From Parvibaculum sp041688015 (GTDB lineage Bacteria; Pseudomonadota; Alphaproteobacteria; Parvibaculales; Parvibaculaceae): 64,000 nucleotides of DNA. A program made the position numbers and the translations under genes. Under the pieces are notes generated by a model. The model was not told the DNA's origin. It saw only the letters and a list, made by a program, of their open reading frames with translations, and did no database searches. Below, piece after piece: positions 44,221 through 52,795 of this stretch. The stretch spans positions 496,001 to 560,000 of the forward strand of contig JBDNIY010000001.1 of the NCBI GenBank assembly GCA_041688015.1, in the 5' to 3' direction. Each line of letters begins with the position of its first letter. The first letter of the stretch is position 1.

Positions 44221-44505
44221 ATGGACGCATTCGTCTATATGCTGAGATGTAGTGACGGCAGCTACTATGTGGGTTCTGCTCGCGGCTCGTTGGAAACACG
44301 CGTCAATCAACACAATGCCGGGACTTTCGGAGGCTATACATCAAGCCGCCGTCCGGTGGTTCTCGTTTATGCGCAAGATTTTGCGCATATCACGGAGGCC
44401 ATTGAAGCAGAACGCAAGCTCAAGGGCTGGAGCCGCGTAAAGAAAGAAGCCTTGATGGCGGATGACTTTGAAGCCTTGAAAGCATTATCCCGTTCGCGGC
44501 GGTGA
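44221..44505 (+). CDS. GIY-YIG endonuclease-domain protein, nested in repeats
   Basis: A 94-residue single-domain GIY-YIG protein of the UvrC-N-terminal/YhbQ-like type. The GIY and YIG motifs read VYM (5-7) and YVG (16-18). Likely catalytic residues are Arg27 (LETRVNQHN) and Glu64 (EAERKLKGWSR); the segment GGYTSSRRPVVLVYAQDF is typical. Such proteins cut DNA, but their cell role is often unknown. ATG 44221 has GAGGT seven bases upstream; another in-frame ATG at 44203 lies inside the flanking repeat. Inverse repeat copy 4 ends 13 bases upstream, and forward copy 5 starts 9 bases after the stop. The placement recalls a nuclease linked to the repeats, but this is inference. Confidence 0.88.
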   Translation: MDAFVYMLRCSDGSYYVGSARGSLETRVNQHNAGTFGGYTSSRRPVVLVYAQDFAHITEAIEAERKLKGWSRVKKEALMADDFEALKALSRSRR

Positions 44506-44513
44506 GGTGGGGG

Positions 44514-44558
44514 CCTTGTCCTTCGAGACGGCGCAAGAGCGCCTCCTCAGGATGAGGG
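44514..44558 (+). repeat. Palindromic repeat copy 5 (forward)
   Basis: Forward copy 9 bases after the GIY-YIG stop, tip stem GGCGC/GCGCC like copy 3 (44530-44534, 44539-44543). Confidence 0.85.
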
Positions 44559-44590
44559 TTTAGTTTTGTAAGCGTCGCCACACTCATCCA

Positions 44591-44633
44591 CCTCATCCTG
44601 AGGAGGGCCGCTTGGCCCGTCTCGAAGGATGGC
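44591..44633 (-). repeat. Palindromic repeat copy 6 (inverse)
   Basis: Inverse copy almost identical to copy 4. Its spacer from copy 5 is shorter and lacks the TGCGTTGCTTTC segment. Confidence 0.85.
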
Positions 44634-44646
44634 GGTGACTCTGTGG

Positions 44647-44690
44647 CCTCGTCCTTCGAGACGCGGCTTTGCCGCTCCTCAGGATGAGGG
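44647..44690 (+). repeat. Palindromic repeat copy 7 (forward)
   Basis: Forward copy with the GCGGC/GCCGC tip of copy 1. A degenerate fragment matching one end (GTCCCGAAGGATGG, 44727-44740) lies further on, before serS. Confidence 0.85.
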
Positions 44691-44801
44691 TTTATTATTG
44701 GGATTGAAGGAAGCCATGCTCGGTCTGTCCCGAAGGATGGACGCCCTCGGCCTTTCCGCCTATACAGAAGCCGCCGCACATTCAGCCCCGCGACGGATTC
44801 C

Positions 44802-46106
44802 ATGCACGATATTAAGATCATCCGCGACGACCCCGAAACCTTTGACAAAGGGCTCGCCAAGCGCGGGCTGCCGCCGCAATCGGCGCGCCTGATCGAGATG
44901 GATGAACGCCGCCGTGCGCTCATCACGTCATTGCAGGAGATGCAAGCCAAGCGTAATGACGCCTCCAAGCAAATTGGCGCGGCCAAAGCCAAAAAGGACG
45001 AGGCGCTGGCGAGCAAGCTGATGGAGGAAGTGGCAAACCTCAAAGGCGCGCTGCAGCAGGGCGAGGAAGACGAGCGCCGCTTGACGGCTGAACTCGACAC
45101 CATTCTCGCCGCTATTCCCAATATTCCCTTTGACGACACGCCGGTCGGCAAAGACGAACATGACAATGTGGAGCGCCATCGCCATGGCGCGCCGCGCGCG
45201 ATGAACTTTGCGCCCAAAGAGCATTTCGATCTGGGTGAAGGTATTGGCCAAATGGACTTTGAGACGGCCGCCAAACTGTCCGGCTCACGCTTTGTCGTCT
45301 TGAAGGGCCAGCTTGCACGGCTGGAACGCGCCATCGCCAGCTTCATGCTCGACTTGCATACGGGCACGCATGGCTATGAAGAAGTGTCGCCGCCGTTGCT
45401 GGTCAAAGATGCGGCAATGTTTGGCACCGCCCAATTGCCGAAATTCGCTGACGATCAATTTGCTGTTTACAAGGGCGCGTCAACCGACGAGCAGGACAAG
45501 TTTTGGCTGATCCCGACGGCCGAGGTCTCGCTGACCAATCTGGTGCGCGAGAGCATTCTGTCGGAAGAGGAACTGCCCAAACGCTTCACCGCCTATACGC
45601 CGTGCTTCCGCGCTGAAGCCGGATCGGCGGGGCGCGATACGCGCGGGCTGATACGGATGCATCAGTTTCCCAAGGTTGAACTTGTTTCCGTGACGACGCC
45701 GGAAGCGGCCATCGATGAACATGAGCGGATGCTCGCTTGCGCCGAAGAGGTGTTGAAGCGGCTTGATCTGCATTACCGCGTGATGATGCTTTGCACGGGC
45801 GATATGGGTTTTTCGGCACGCAAAACCTATGACATCGAAGTCTGGTTGCCGGGGCAGGATGCGTTCCGTGAAATTTCATCCTGCTCGGTGTGCGGTGATT
45901 TTCAAGCGCGCCGGATGCAAGCGCGCTACAAGCCAACCGGCGGCAAATCCACACGCTATGTCCATACACTCAATGGCTCTGCGCTGGCAGTTGGTCGCAC
46001 CATGGTCGCCATTTTAGAAACCTATCAGCAGGCGGATGGTTCCATCGCTATTCCCGATGTATTGAAGCCTTATATGGGCGGACAGGACACAATCTCTCAT
46101 GGCTAA
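44802..46106 (+). CDS. serS: Seryl-tRNA synthetase
   Basis: A 434-residue class II synthetase. The N-terminal long coiled-coil arm (about 30-100, from ALITSLQEMQAKRNDASKQI) binds the tRNA-Ser variable arm. Class II motif 2 appears as TPCFRAEAGSAGRDTRGLIR, and motif 3 as NGSALAVGRTMVAILE. The C-terminus ends in the usual PDVLKPYMGG. The end overlaps surE by 8 bases. Confidence 0.97.
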   Translation: MHDIKIIRDDPETFDKGLAKRGLPPQSARLIEMDERRRALITSLQEMQAKRNDASKQIGAAKAKKDEALASKLMEEVANLKGALQQGEEDERRLTAELDTILAAIPNIPFDDTPVGKDEHDNVERHRHGAPRAMNFAPKEHFDLGEGIGQMDFETAAKLSGSRFVVLKGQLARLERAIASFMLDLHTGTHGYEEVSPPLLVKDAAMFGTAQLPKFADDQFAVYKGASTDEQDKFWLIPTAEVSLTNLVRESILSEEELPKRFTAYTPCFRAEAGSAGRDTRGLIRMHQFPKVELVSVTTPEAAIDEHERMLACAEEVLKRLDLHYRVMMLCTGDMGFSARKTYDIEVWLPGQDAFREISSCSVCGDFQARRMQARYKPTGGKSTRYVHTLNGSALAVGRTMVAILETYQQADGSIAIPDVLKPYMGGQDTISHG

Positions 46107-46938
46107 GTTGCCGCCAAAGAAGACCGCCAAAAAACCCGCGGCGCCGAAAAAGCCTGAAGCAAAATCTGGTCTACGCATCCTTGTGACAAATGATGATGGC
46201 ATTCATGGACCGGGGCTCGCTGTTCTTTTGCGCATTGCACGCCAGCTTTCAGATGACATCTGGGTTGTGGCACCCGAAGAAGAGCAAAGCGGGGCAGGCC
46301 ATTCGCTCTCGCTGGCCCATCCGGTTCGCCTGCGTAAAATCGGCCTGCGCAAGTATGCCGTCAGAGGTACGCCGACAGATTGTGTTTTGATGGCCATTCG
46401 CCATGTGATGAAGGATGAGCTGCCTGATCTTGTACTCTCCGGCGTTAATCGCGGCCAAAACATTGCCGATGACGTGACTTATTCGGGCACGGTTGCCGCC
46501 GCCATGGAAGGCACCCAGCTTGGCATTCCCTCGGTGGCATTGAGCCAAGCCTATGGCTTTGGCAAGGGACCAAAGTTGAATTGGCGGACAGCGGAAAAAT
46601 TTGCGCCCGATATTTTGAGAAAGCTCTTTAAAGCGGGTTGGCCCAAAGACGTGCTTATCAACATCAATTTTCCTGACGTTGACCCCAATGCCGTCAAGGG
46701 CATCGAGGTGACAGGGCAGGGCAAGCGCGACCAATCTCTGGTCATGGTTGATGAGCGCATTGATGCGCGCCAGAGGCCTTATTTTTGGTTCGGTTTTGCG
46801 CCCATCGCCAGCAAGCCCGCCAAGGGCACTGATCTCTATGCCATTTATAATGGCTATATTTCGGTTACGCCGTTGCACATGAACTTGACCCACACGCGCA
46901 CGCGGGCCGCGCTGACCTCCATCCTCGATAAGCCGTGA
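46099..46938 (+). CDS. surE: 5'/3'-nucleotidase SurE
   Basis: A 279-residue metal-dependent nucleoside monophosphatase. The active-site Asp pair is in LVTNDDGIHGPGL (D32, D33), with SGAGHSLSL and the metal Asn in SGVNRGQNIADDV. An unusual N-terminal tail of about 23 residues, made of Lys, Pro and Ala, precedes the fold. It overlaps serS by 8 bases and is followed after 7 bases by pcm, the classical surE-pcm pair for repair and stationary-phase survival. Confidence 0.96.
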   Translation: MAKLPPKKTAKKPAAPKKPEAKSGLRILVTNDDGIHGPGLAVLLRIARQLSDDIWVVAPEEEQSGAGHSLSLAHPVRLRKIGLRKYAVRGTPTDCVLMAIRHVMKDELPDLVLSGVNRGQNIADDVTYSGTVAAAMEGTQLGIPSVALSQAYGFGKGPKLNWRTAEKFAPDILRKLFKAGWPKDVLININFPDVDPNAVKGIEVTGQGKRDQSLVMVDERIDARQRPYFWFGFAPIASKPAKGTDLYAIYNGYISVTPLHMNLTHTRTRAALTSILDKP

Positions 46939-46945
46939 GGGTGGA

Positions 46946-47653
46946 ATGAACGGTCAACCGCCAACGCATGACGACGAACCCGAAGGCGCTGATGGCGCGC
47001 CGCTGGGGGCGATTGAGCAAGGCAAGATCGAGCTGATCATGTCGCTGCGCCGCCAGGGCATCCGGGACAAGCGCGTGCTGAATGCGCTGGAGCGTATTCC
47101 GCGCGAGCTGTTCATCAATACCAATTTCCGCAAGCAGGCCTACGAAGACCACGCCCTGCCTATCGAATGTGGGCAGACGATCAGCCAACCTTTCGTGGTC
47201 GCCTATATGACCGAGCAATTGCAGATCGGCGATCGCATGAAGGTGCTTGAGGTGGGAACGGGCTCTGGCTTTCAAGCTGCCGTTTTGTCAAAACTTTGCC
47301 GCCGCGTTTATACCATCGAGCGATACCGCACGTTGTTGCGCGACGCGGTGAAGCGGTTTGAAGATTTGCGGATCCATAATGTTACTAGCAAAGTGGGGGA
47401 TGGCGCTGATGGCTGGACCGAACAGGCGCCGTTTGACAGAATCATCGTCACCGCCGCCGCGCCCTCTGTGCCACAAAAGCTCGTTGAGCAGCTAAAACCC
47501 GGCGGCATCATGATTGTGCCCGTTGGCATAGCCGGGGGCCGGGGCGATCAACGTCTTGTACGGATTGAGCGAACAGAGGAAGGTGTGAAGCGTGAAGAAC
47601 TCATGCCCGTCCGATTCGTCCCGCTGGTCGAAGGCGTGGCAAAGGAATCCTGA
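46946..47653 (+). CDS. pcm: Protein-L-isoaspartate O-methyltransferase
   Basis: A 235-residue classical Pcm that repairs isoaspartyl damage using SAM. Motif I is LEVGTGSGFQAAVLSKL; the N-terminal PRELFINTNFRKQAYEDHAL and GQTISQPFVVAYM are family landmarks. The first 30 residues are polar. It directly follows surE. It differs from the PCMT-like protein at 19752, which has an altered motif I. Confidence 0.96.
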   Translation: MNGQPPTHDDEPEGADGAPLGAIEQGKIELIMSLRRQGIRDKRVLNALERIPRELFINTNFRKQAYEDHALPIECGQTISQPFVVAYMTEQLQIGDRMKVLEVGTGSGFQAAVLSKLCRRVYTIERYRTLLRDAVKRFEDLRIHNVTSKVGDGADGWTEQAPFDRIIVTAAAPSVPQKLVEQLKPGGIMIVPVGIAGGRGDQRLVRIERTEEGVKREELMPVRFVPLVEGVAKES

Positions 47654-47717
47654 CTAACCCGTTCGGCTTGAGCAAAATCAGGCTTAGGACAAGGTGAGTG
47701 GAGCGGAGAGTTTAAGG

Positions 47718-48740
47718 ATGGGTCAGCGGTGGAACAGCAAGGCAATCGGCCCCATCTGCGTGGCCGTGCTGATGCTTGCCGGATGCGCCAGCAACGACAA
47801 TTGGTGGGATCAGGACGGTCACGCAAGAGGCGCAAACAACCGCTACGTTCCGGGCACACCCTTGGCCGCGCCGGAGCGTTATACTAGGGCCACCACATCA
47901 AGCCGAGGCGGCACCTATATCGTTAAACCCGGCCAAACGCTTTTTGCCATTTCGCGCGAAAAAAACATACCAATCCGTTCACTGATCGATGCCAATGACC
48001 TTGAGCCGCCCTATGCGCTGCGCTCAGGCCAGCGCCTCACCATTCCTTCGGCGCGCTATCATGTGGTGGTGCCCGGTGACACGGTGTACAGCATCTCGCG
48101 CACCTACGGGGTCGATATGTCAACGCTGACAGTGACCAATCATGTGTCACCACCTTACAATATTAAAGTCGGCCAGCGGCTGCAGTTGCCGTCCAAAGTG
48201 AACACACAGGTTGCCGCGGCCGTCAGCAATGATCGCTCCAGCTCGTCGGGCGTGCCGGTGGGGCGGCCTGACAATAATTATACGACGACGGTGCCGGACC
48301 CTGTGCCTGCGGCACGGTCCGGCTCGGGCGTGAAGCCGCCGCTTCCTTCGCCGCCTGTCTCCGCGGGAAAATTCATCTGGCCAGCACAGGGGCGCATCAT
48401 CTCTAACTATGGGGCCAAGGAAGGCGGCATGCACAATGACGGCATCAATATCGCCGTCCCCGTTGGCACGCCAGTTCATGCCGCACAAAGCGGCGTGGTC
48501 GCCTATGCGGGCAACGAACTCAAGGGCTATGGAAACCTGCTACTGGTCCGCCATGCCAACGGCTGGATGACGGCTTATGCCCACAACAGCAAACTGATGG
48601 TCAAGCGCGGCGATACCGTGGCGCGAGGCCAAACCATCGCGCTGGCCGGCAGCACTGGCAGCGTCACCAGCCCGCAGATCCACTTTGAAGTGCGTAAAGG
48701 GGCCAAAGCCGTTGACCCCCGCAGCGTGATCGGCGGTTAG
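47718..48740 (+). CDS. LysM/LytM lipoprotein (NlpD-like, degenerate M23)
   Basis: A 340-residue lipoprotein with a lipobox (LAGC, Cys23), two LysM peptidoglycan-binding repeats (YIVKPGQTLFAISREKNIPI and YHVVVPGDTVYSISRTYGVD), a Pro/Ser-rich linker, and a C-terminal LytM/M23 domain. The zinc site is degenerate: Asn240 and Asn244 sit where His and Asp are expected, and Gln320 replaces the first His of the His-x-His pair; His289 and His322 remain. This resembles NlpD, which activates amidases instead of cutting peptidoglycan itself. ATG 47718 gives the lipoprotein signal, with GGAG upstream; a GTG at 47694 is possible. It follows surE-pcm, as nlpD does in many bacteria. Confidence 0.92.
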   Translation: MGQRWNSKAIGPICVAVLMLAGCASNDNWWDQDGHARGANNRYVPGTPLAAPERYTRATTSSRGGTYIVKPGQTLFAISREKNIPIRSLIDANDLEPPYALRSGQRLTIPSARYHVVVPGDTVYSISRTYGVDMSTLTVTNHVSPPYNIKVGQRLQLPSKVNTQVAAAVSNDRSSSSGVPVGRPDNNYTTTVPDPVPAARSGSGVKPPLPSPPVSAGKFIWPAQGRIISNYGAKEGGMHNDGINIAVPVGTPVHAAQSGVVAYAGNELKGYGNLLLVRHANGWMTAYAHNSKLMVKRGDTVARGQTIALAGSTGSVTSPQIHFEVRKGAKAVDPRSVIGG

Positions 48741-48757
48741 AGCCTAGGCGTCGAGGT

Positions 48758-49621
48758 TCAGATGTCGAGGCGTTGGCCCAATCGTCCCGCCAGATCCTGA
48801 ATGAATTGCCAGGCCACGCGGCCCGACCGGCTGCCCCGTGTGGCGGCCCATTCCACCGCGCCCGCGCGCAGCGTTTCAGCGTCCACCTTCAGGCCGTAAT
48901 GCGCTGCATAGCCGCTGACCATATTGATGTATTCGTCCTGGCTGCAATTGTGAAAGCCGAGCCAAAGCCCAAATCGATCGGACAGTGAAACCTTTTCCTC
49001 AACCGCTTCGGAGGGGTTGATGGCCGTCGAGCGCTCATTTTCGATCATGTCGCGCGGCATGAGGTGGCGTCGATTGGAGGTCGCATAGAACAGCACGTTC
49101 TTGGGGCGGCCTTCGATGCCGCCTTCAAGCACGGCCTTGAGCGACTTGTAGCTGGTGTCGTCGTGGTCAAATGAGAGGTCATCACAGAAAATAAGGATGC
49201 GTTCTGAGCGGCCGCGCAACTGGGTCATCAGCAGCGGCAGGCTCTCGATGTCTTCGCGATGAATTTCGATCAGGATAAGGCTATGCGGCGTATCACCATT
49301 GATCGAGGCATGGGCCGCCTTGACCAGCGAGCTTTTGCCCATGCCGCGCGCGCCCCACAAAAGCGCATTATTGGCGGGCAATCCGGTGGCAAAACGGCGC
49401 GTATTGTCGATCAGCAAGTCGCGTACATGATCGACGCCCTTGAGAAGCGACAAATCGACCCGCGCCACGTCCGGGACAGGATCAAGAGCCCCTTTGTCCG
49501 CATTCCAGATAAAGGCGTCCGCTGCCTCAAGCCCCGCAGCTTGGTGAGATGGCGGAGCAAGGCGCTCCAGCGCATCAGCGATACGGGCCAGAAGTGGCGC
49601 AAGGGTTTGATCTTGTCCCAT
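48758..49621 (-). CDS. AAA-type ATPase, DUF815 family
   Basis: A 287-residue P-loop ATPase. Walker A is GARGMGKSS (about 90-98), and Walker B reads LIFCDDLSFD. Further family features are LEGGIEGRPKNVLFYATSNR and the DRFGLWLGF segment typical of DUF815. Related to AAA+ loaders; the true function is unknown. ATG 49621 is chosen over the GTG at 49627. It converges on the LysM gene across a 17-base gap and is divergent from yajC. Confidence 0.9.
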   Translation of the reverse strand: MGQDQTLAPLLARIADALERLAPPSHQAAGLEAADAFIWNADKGALDPVPDVARVDLSLLKGVDHVRDLLIDNTRRFATGLPANNALLWGARGMGKSSLVKAAHASINGDTPHSLILIEIHREDIESLPLLMTQLRGRSERILIFCDDLSFDHDDTSYKSLKAVLEGGIEGRPKNVLFYATSNRRHLMPRDMIENERSTAINPSEAVEEKVSLSDRFGLWLGFHNCSQDEYINMVSGYAAHYGLKVDAETLRAGAVEWAATRGSRSGRVAWQFIQDLAGRLGQRLDI

Positions 49622-49765
49622 AAACACTCTTTCTCAATCACAAACAGGAGGCTCTCACCCAACAAAACAGGGGCTTGGGGGCTGGACCCTAGCACCGGAG
49701 CATCATTCAGGAAACGCGTGAAAAGCCTTGGCCTAGCGGCCTTTACTTTAAGTGTCAGAGCCAGT

Positions 49766-49793
49766 TTGCAAATCATCACCTGACGTTTATAGT
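49766..49793 (+). promoter_or_regulatory. Candidate promoter of yajC-secD-secF
   Basis: TTGCAA (49766-49771) and TATAGT (49788-49793) are 16 bases apart, in the DUF815-yajC divergent gap, 63 bases upstream of the yajC start. Confidence 0.45.
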
Positions 49794-49855
49794 CCCGCCG
49801 GAATACGACCGCGCGCTGCAAGCCTTCTGGCGCGGCGCGGCAACTGGAGAAGCAT

Positions 49856-50179
49856 ATGTTTGGTGGTACCACCGGCGGTAGCAGCGATTTTCTTATCTCG
49901 CTGTTTCCTTTCATCGCCCTTTTCGCGATCATGTATTTCCTCGTCCTTCGGCCCCAGCAGCGGCGCGTGAAGGACCATCAAAACATGGTGGCCAATGTGC
50001 GCCGCGGTGACATGGTGGTGACGGCTGGGGGGATTATCGGCAAAGTGACCAAGGCGGATGAGAGCGAAATCACTGTTGAAATCGCTGAAGGCGTCAAAAT
50101 TCGCGTCGTCAAGAGCACCCTCACTGAGGTGCGTTCTAAATCAGAGCCGGTACCGGCCAACGCGAACACGCCGTCTTGA
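49856..50179 (+). CDS. yajC: Preprotein translocase accessory subunit YajC
   Basis: A 107-residue single-pass protein. The membrane helix LFPFIALFAIMYFLVLRP and the following QQRRVKDHQNMVANVRRGD and TAGGIIGKV are diagnostic for YajC. It joins SecDF in the holotranslocon. ATG 49856 has a GGAGA site. It starts the yajC-secD-secF group. Confidence 0.95.
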   Translation: MFGGTTGGSSDFLISLFPFIALFAIMYFLVLRPQQRRVKDHQNMVANVRRGDMVVTAGGIIGKVTKADESEITVEIAEGVKIRVVKSTLTEVRSKSEPVPANANTPS

Positions 50180-50216
50180 GCTGAAAGCTCGGACGCTTCG
50201 GGGGAATTGAGCCGTT

Positions 50217-51827
50217 ATGCTTCACTTTGAACGCTGGAAAATTGTGATGATCGTTCTGCTGACTTTGGCAGGCGTCCTATACACAGCCCCCAATTTTCTA
50301 TCCAAGGATACACTTGCAAGTATTCCAACGTTTTTGCCGCACAAACAGGTCAACCTTGGCCTCGATTTGCGCGGCGGCTCTTACTTGCTTCTCCAAGTTG
50401 AGACTGAAGGCATCAACAAGGATCGCCTTCAGACGCAGGTAAACGATATCCGTCGCGCGCTGCGTGACGAAAAAGTCCTTTACACTGGCCTCGGCGTCAA
50501 AGGCGAAGCGGTGAGCGTTCGCATCACCAACCCCGTCGATTTTGCCAAAGCAAAAAAAGCTATCGAAGGGCTGGCAAATTCCGTTTCCGGCAGCCTTCTG
50601 AGCGGCAGCGTTGGCGCGCGAGACATTGCGGTGGCCACGTCTGGAAACTTGATCACGGTGACTAATACCGATGCCGCCATTCAGGCTCGCTCCCAGTCTG
50701 CCATTCAGCAGTCGATGGAAATTGTTCGTCGCCGTGTTGACGAAATGGGCACGACCGAACCTGTCATTCAGCAGCAGGGCACAGACCGTATTTTAGTGCA
50801 GGTGCCCGGCCTTGATGATCCCCAGCGCCTGATTGCCATTCTCGGCCAGACCGCGAAGATGAATTTCCGCCTTGTCGACACATCGACCACAGCGCAACAG
50901 GCCTTGGCCACGCATACGATCCCAGCCGGGTCAGAAGTGCTTTACATGACCGAAAGCCCGGAAACGCCGATCTTGATAAAGCGGCGCGTGATGGTCGGTG
51001 GTGACAGCCTGACCGATGCGCAACCGGGCTTTGATTCGCGTAACGGTGAGCCGGTCGTCAACTTCCATTTCGATTCAACCGGCGGGCGTATTTTCGGTGA
51101 AGTGACGCGCAATAACGTCGGCAAGCCTTTCGCCATTGTCCTCGACGATAAAGTCATCAGTGCGCCCGTCATTCGCGAAGCCATTGTTGGTGGCTCCGGT
51201 CAGATTAGCGGCAATTTCACGGTGCAGCAGGCAAACGATCTCGCCATCTTGTTGCGCGCCGGTGCCTTGCCCGCTCCGTTGAAAGTGCTTGAACAGCGCA
51301 CCGTCGGCGCCAGCCTTGGCGCGGACTCGATCCGCTCGGGCGTCGTCGCCTCGATTATCGGCTCGGTCGCCGTGTTGTTTTTCATGGTGGCCACCTATGC
51401 CCTGTTTGGCGTCTTTGCCAATATCGCCCTCATTATCAACGTTTTCTTGATCATGGGCGTCTTGTCGCTCTTACAGGCAACGCTGACATTGCCAGGCATC
51501 GCAGGCATTATCTTGACCGTTGGTACGGCGGTGGATGCCAACGTGCTGATTTATGAGCGCATACGTGAAGAACTAAAGGCTGGCAAAACGGTTATTGCCT
51601 CCCTAGAAGCGGGCTACAATCACGCGCTCGCGCCGATTATTGATGCCAACGTCACGCATTTTATTTCGGCGGCTGTGCTTTATGAATTGGGCTCCGGCCC
51701 GGTGCGTGGCTTTGCCGTTACGCTCGCCATCGGTGTTGTGACCTCAGTGTTCACCGCCGTCACCGTTAATCGCTTGATCGTTGCTACTTGGGTCCGTCGC
51801 GCGCGCCCCAAGACGATCGTACTCTGA
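50217..51827 (+). CDS. secD: Protein translocase subunit SecD
   Basis: A 536-residue RND-type membrane protein that uses the proton gradient to pull secreted proteins out of SecYEG. The N-terminal helix precedes the first conserved region NLGLDLRGGSYLLLQVE. The periplasmic P1 region includes RRRVDEMGTTEPVIQQQG, followed by five C-terminal helices with the conserved TVGTAVDANVLIYERIREEL. Length fits the short SecD form. It is followed by secF after 21 bases. Confidence 0.97.
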   Translation: MLHFERWKIVMIVLLTLAGVLYTAPNFLSKDTLASIPTFLPHKQVNLGLDLRGGSYLLLQVETEGINKDRLQTQVNDIRRALRDEKVLYTGLGVKGEAVSVRITNPVDFAKAKKAIEGLANSVSGSLLSGSVGARDIAVATSGNLITVTNTDAAIQARSQSAIQQSMEIVRRRVDEMGTTEPVIQQQGTDRILVQVPGLDDPQRLIAILGQTAKMNFRLVDTSTTAQQALATHTIPAGSEVLYMTESPETPILIKRRVMVGGDSLTDAQPGFDSRNGEPVVNFHFDSTGGRIFGEVTRNNVGKPFAIVLDDKVISAPVIREAIVGGSGQISGNFTVQQANDLAILLRAGALPAPLKVLEQRTVGASLGADSIRSGVVASIIGSVAVLFFMVATYALFGVFANIALIINVFLIMGVLSLLQATLTLPGIAGIILTVGTAVDANVLIYERIREELKAGKTVIASLEAGYNHALAPIIDANVTHFISAAVLYELGSGPVRGFAVTLAIGVVTSVFTAVTVNRLIVATWVRRARPKTIVL

Positions 51828-51848
51828 CCCGAACGAGGCTTTACGATC

Positions 51849-52793
51849 ATGATGCGTCTAAAACTCGTCCCGGCAGATACCAAAGTACCATTTGTCGAAT
51901 ATCGTCATATCGCCATCGGCTTTTCGACGCTGGTTGTGATCGCCGCTATCGTTGTTGTTATCCTTAAAGGCTTCAATTTTGGCATCGACTTCAAGGGTGG
52001 CACGGTCATCGAAGTCGAGACCGCCGAAGTCGCCGATCTTACCGACTTGCGTACCCGCCTCAACAAACTGGACATCGGAGAGGTGCAACTCCAGCGCTTC
52101 GGCAATGACCGCGACGTGCTGATCCGCGTCGGCACGTCTAAAACCGACGTCTCGGCGGACGCAGGCGAAAGAGTTGTCAAAAAGGTGAAAGCCGAGTTAG
52201 GCGATAGCGTCACCTATCGACGGATTGAAAGCGTTGGTCCACAGGTATCAGGCGAGCTAATCCGCGCGGCAACACTCGCCGTCCTCGTCTCTGTCGCCGC
52301 GATGTTTGCCTATATTTGGTTCCGCTTTGAGTGGCAGTTTGGATTGGGGGCCGTGCTCTCCATTGTCCATGACGTCATGGCCACTATTCTCGTTTTTTCG
52401 TTGTTTCAACTTGAGTTCAACCTAACAACCATCGCCGCGCTGCTGACGATTGTCGGCTATTCGATGAATGACACTGTCGTCGTCTATGACCGCATGCGTG
52501 AAAATTTGCGCAAATATAAAAAGATGGATCTGGGTGAATTGATCGATCTGTCGCTCAACGAAACGCTGTCACGAACCATCATGACATCGGTAACAACATT
52601 GTTGGCGCTGTTGTCTTTGTTCATCTTTGGCGGCGAGGTTATTCGTAGCTTCACCTTCGCAATGATCTTCGGTATTTTGATTGGCACCTATTCGTCAATC
52701 TACGTGGCCGCTCCGGTGTTAATGGCCATCGGCATTACGCGCGAATGGGGCTCGGGACGACTGACCCGTGCAAAGCCGAACGCTGGCAAATAA
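51849..52793 (+). CDS. secF: Protein translocase subunit SecF
   Basis: A 314-residue partner of SecD with six membrane helices. Conserved regions are FGIDFKGGTVIEVETAEV and VGYSMNDTVVVYDRMREN, and the C-terminal helices end in SSIYVAAPVLMAIG. It completes the yajC-secD-secF unit. The next gene starts 3 bases after its stop. Confidence 0.97.
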   Translation: MMRLKLVPADTKVPFVEYRHIAIGFSTLVVIAAIVVVILKGFNFGIDFKGGTVIEVETAEVADLTDLRTRLNKLDIGEVQLQRFGNDRDVLIRVGTSKTDVSADAGERVVKKVKAELGDSVTYRRIESVGPQVSGELIRAATLAVLVSVAAMFAYIWFRFEWQFGLGAVLSIVHDVMATILVFSLFQLEFNLTTIAALLTIVGYSMNDTVVVYDRMRENLRKYKKMDLGELIDLSLNETLSRTIMTSVTTLLALLSLFIFGGEVIRSFTFAMIFGILIGTYSSIYVAAPVLMAIGITREWGSGRLTRAKPNAGK

Positions 52794-52795
52794 GC

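Noticed and set aside
43907..44690. Repeats with regular spacing, possible CRISPR array
   Set aside because: The units alternate in orientation, are self-complementary, have spacers that are themselves repeated, and contain a gene. No cas gene is present.
44420..45367. 315-residue minus-strand frame across repeats and serS
   Set aside because: It is a shadow of serS and of the palindromes, with low-complexity Ser/Arg content.
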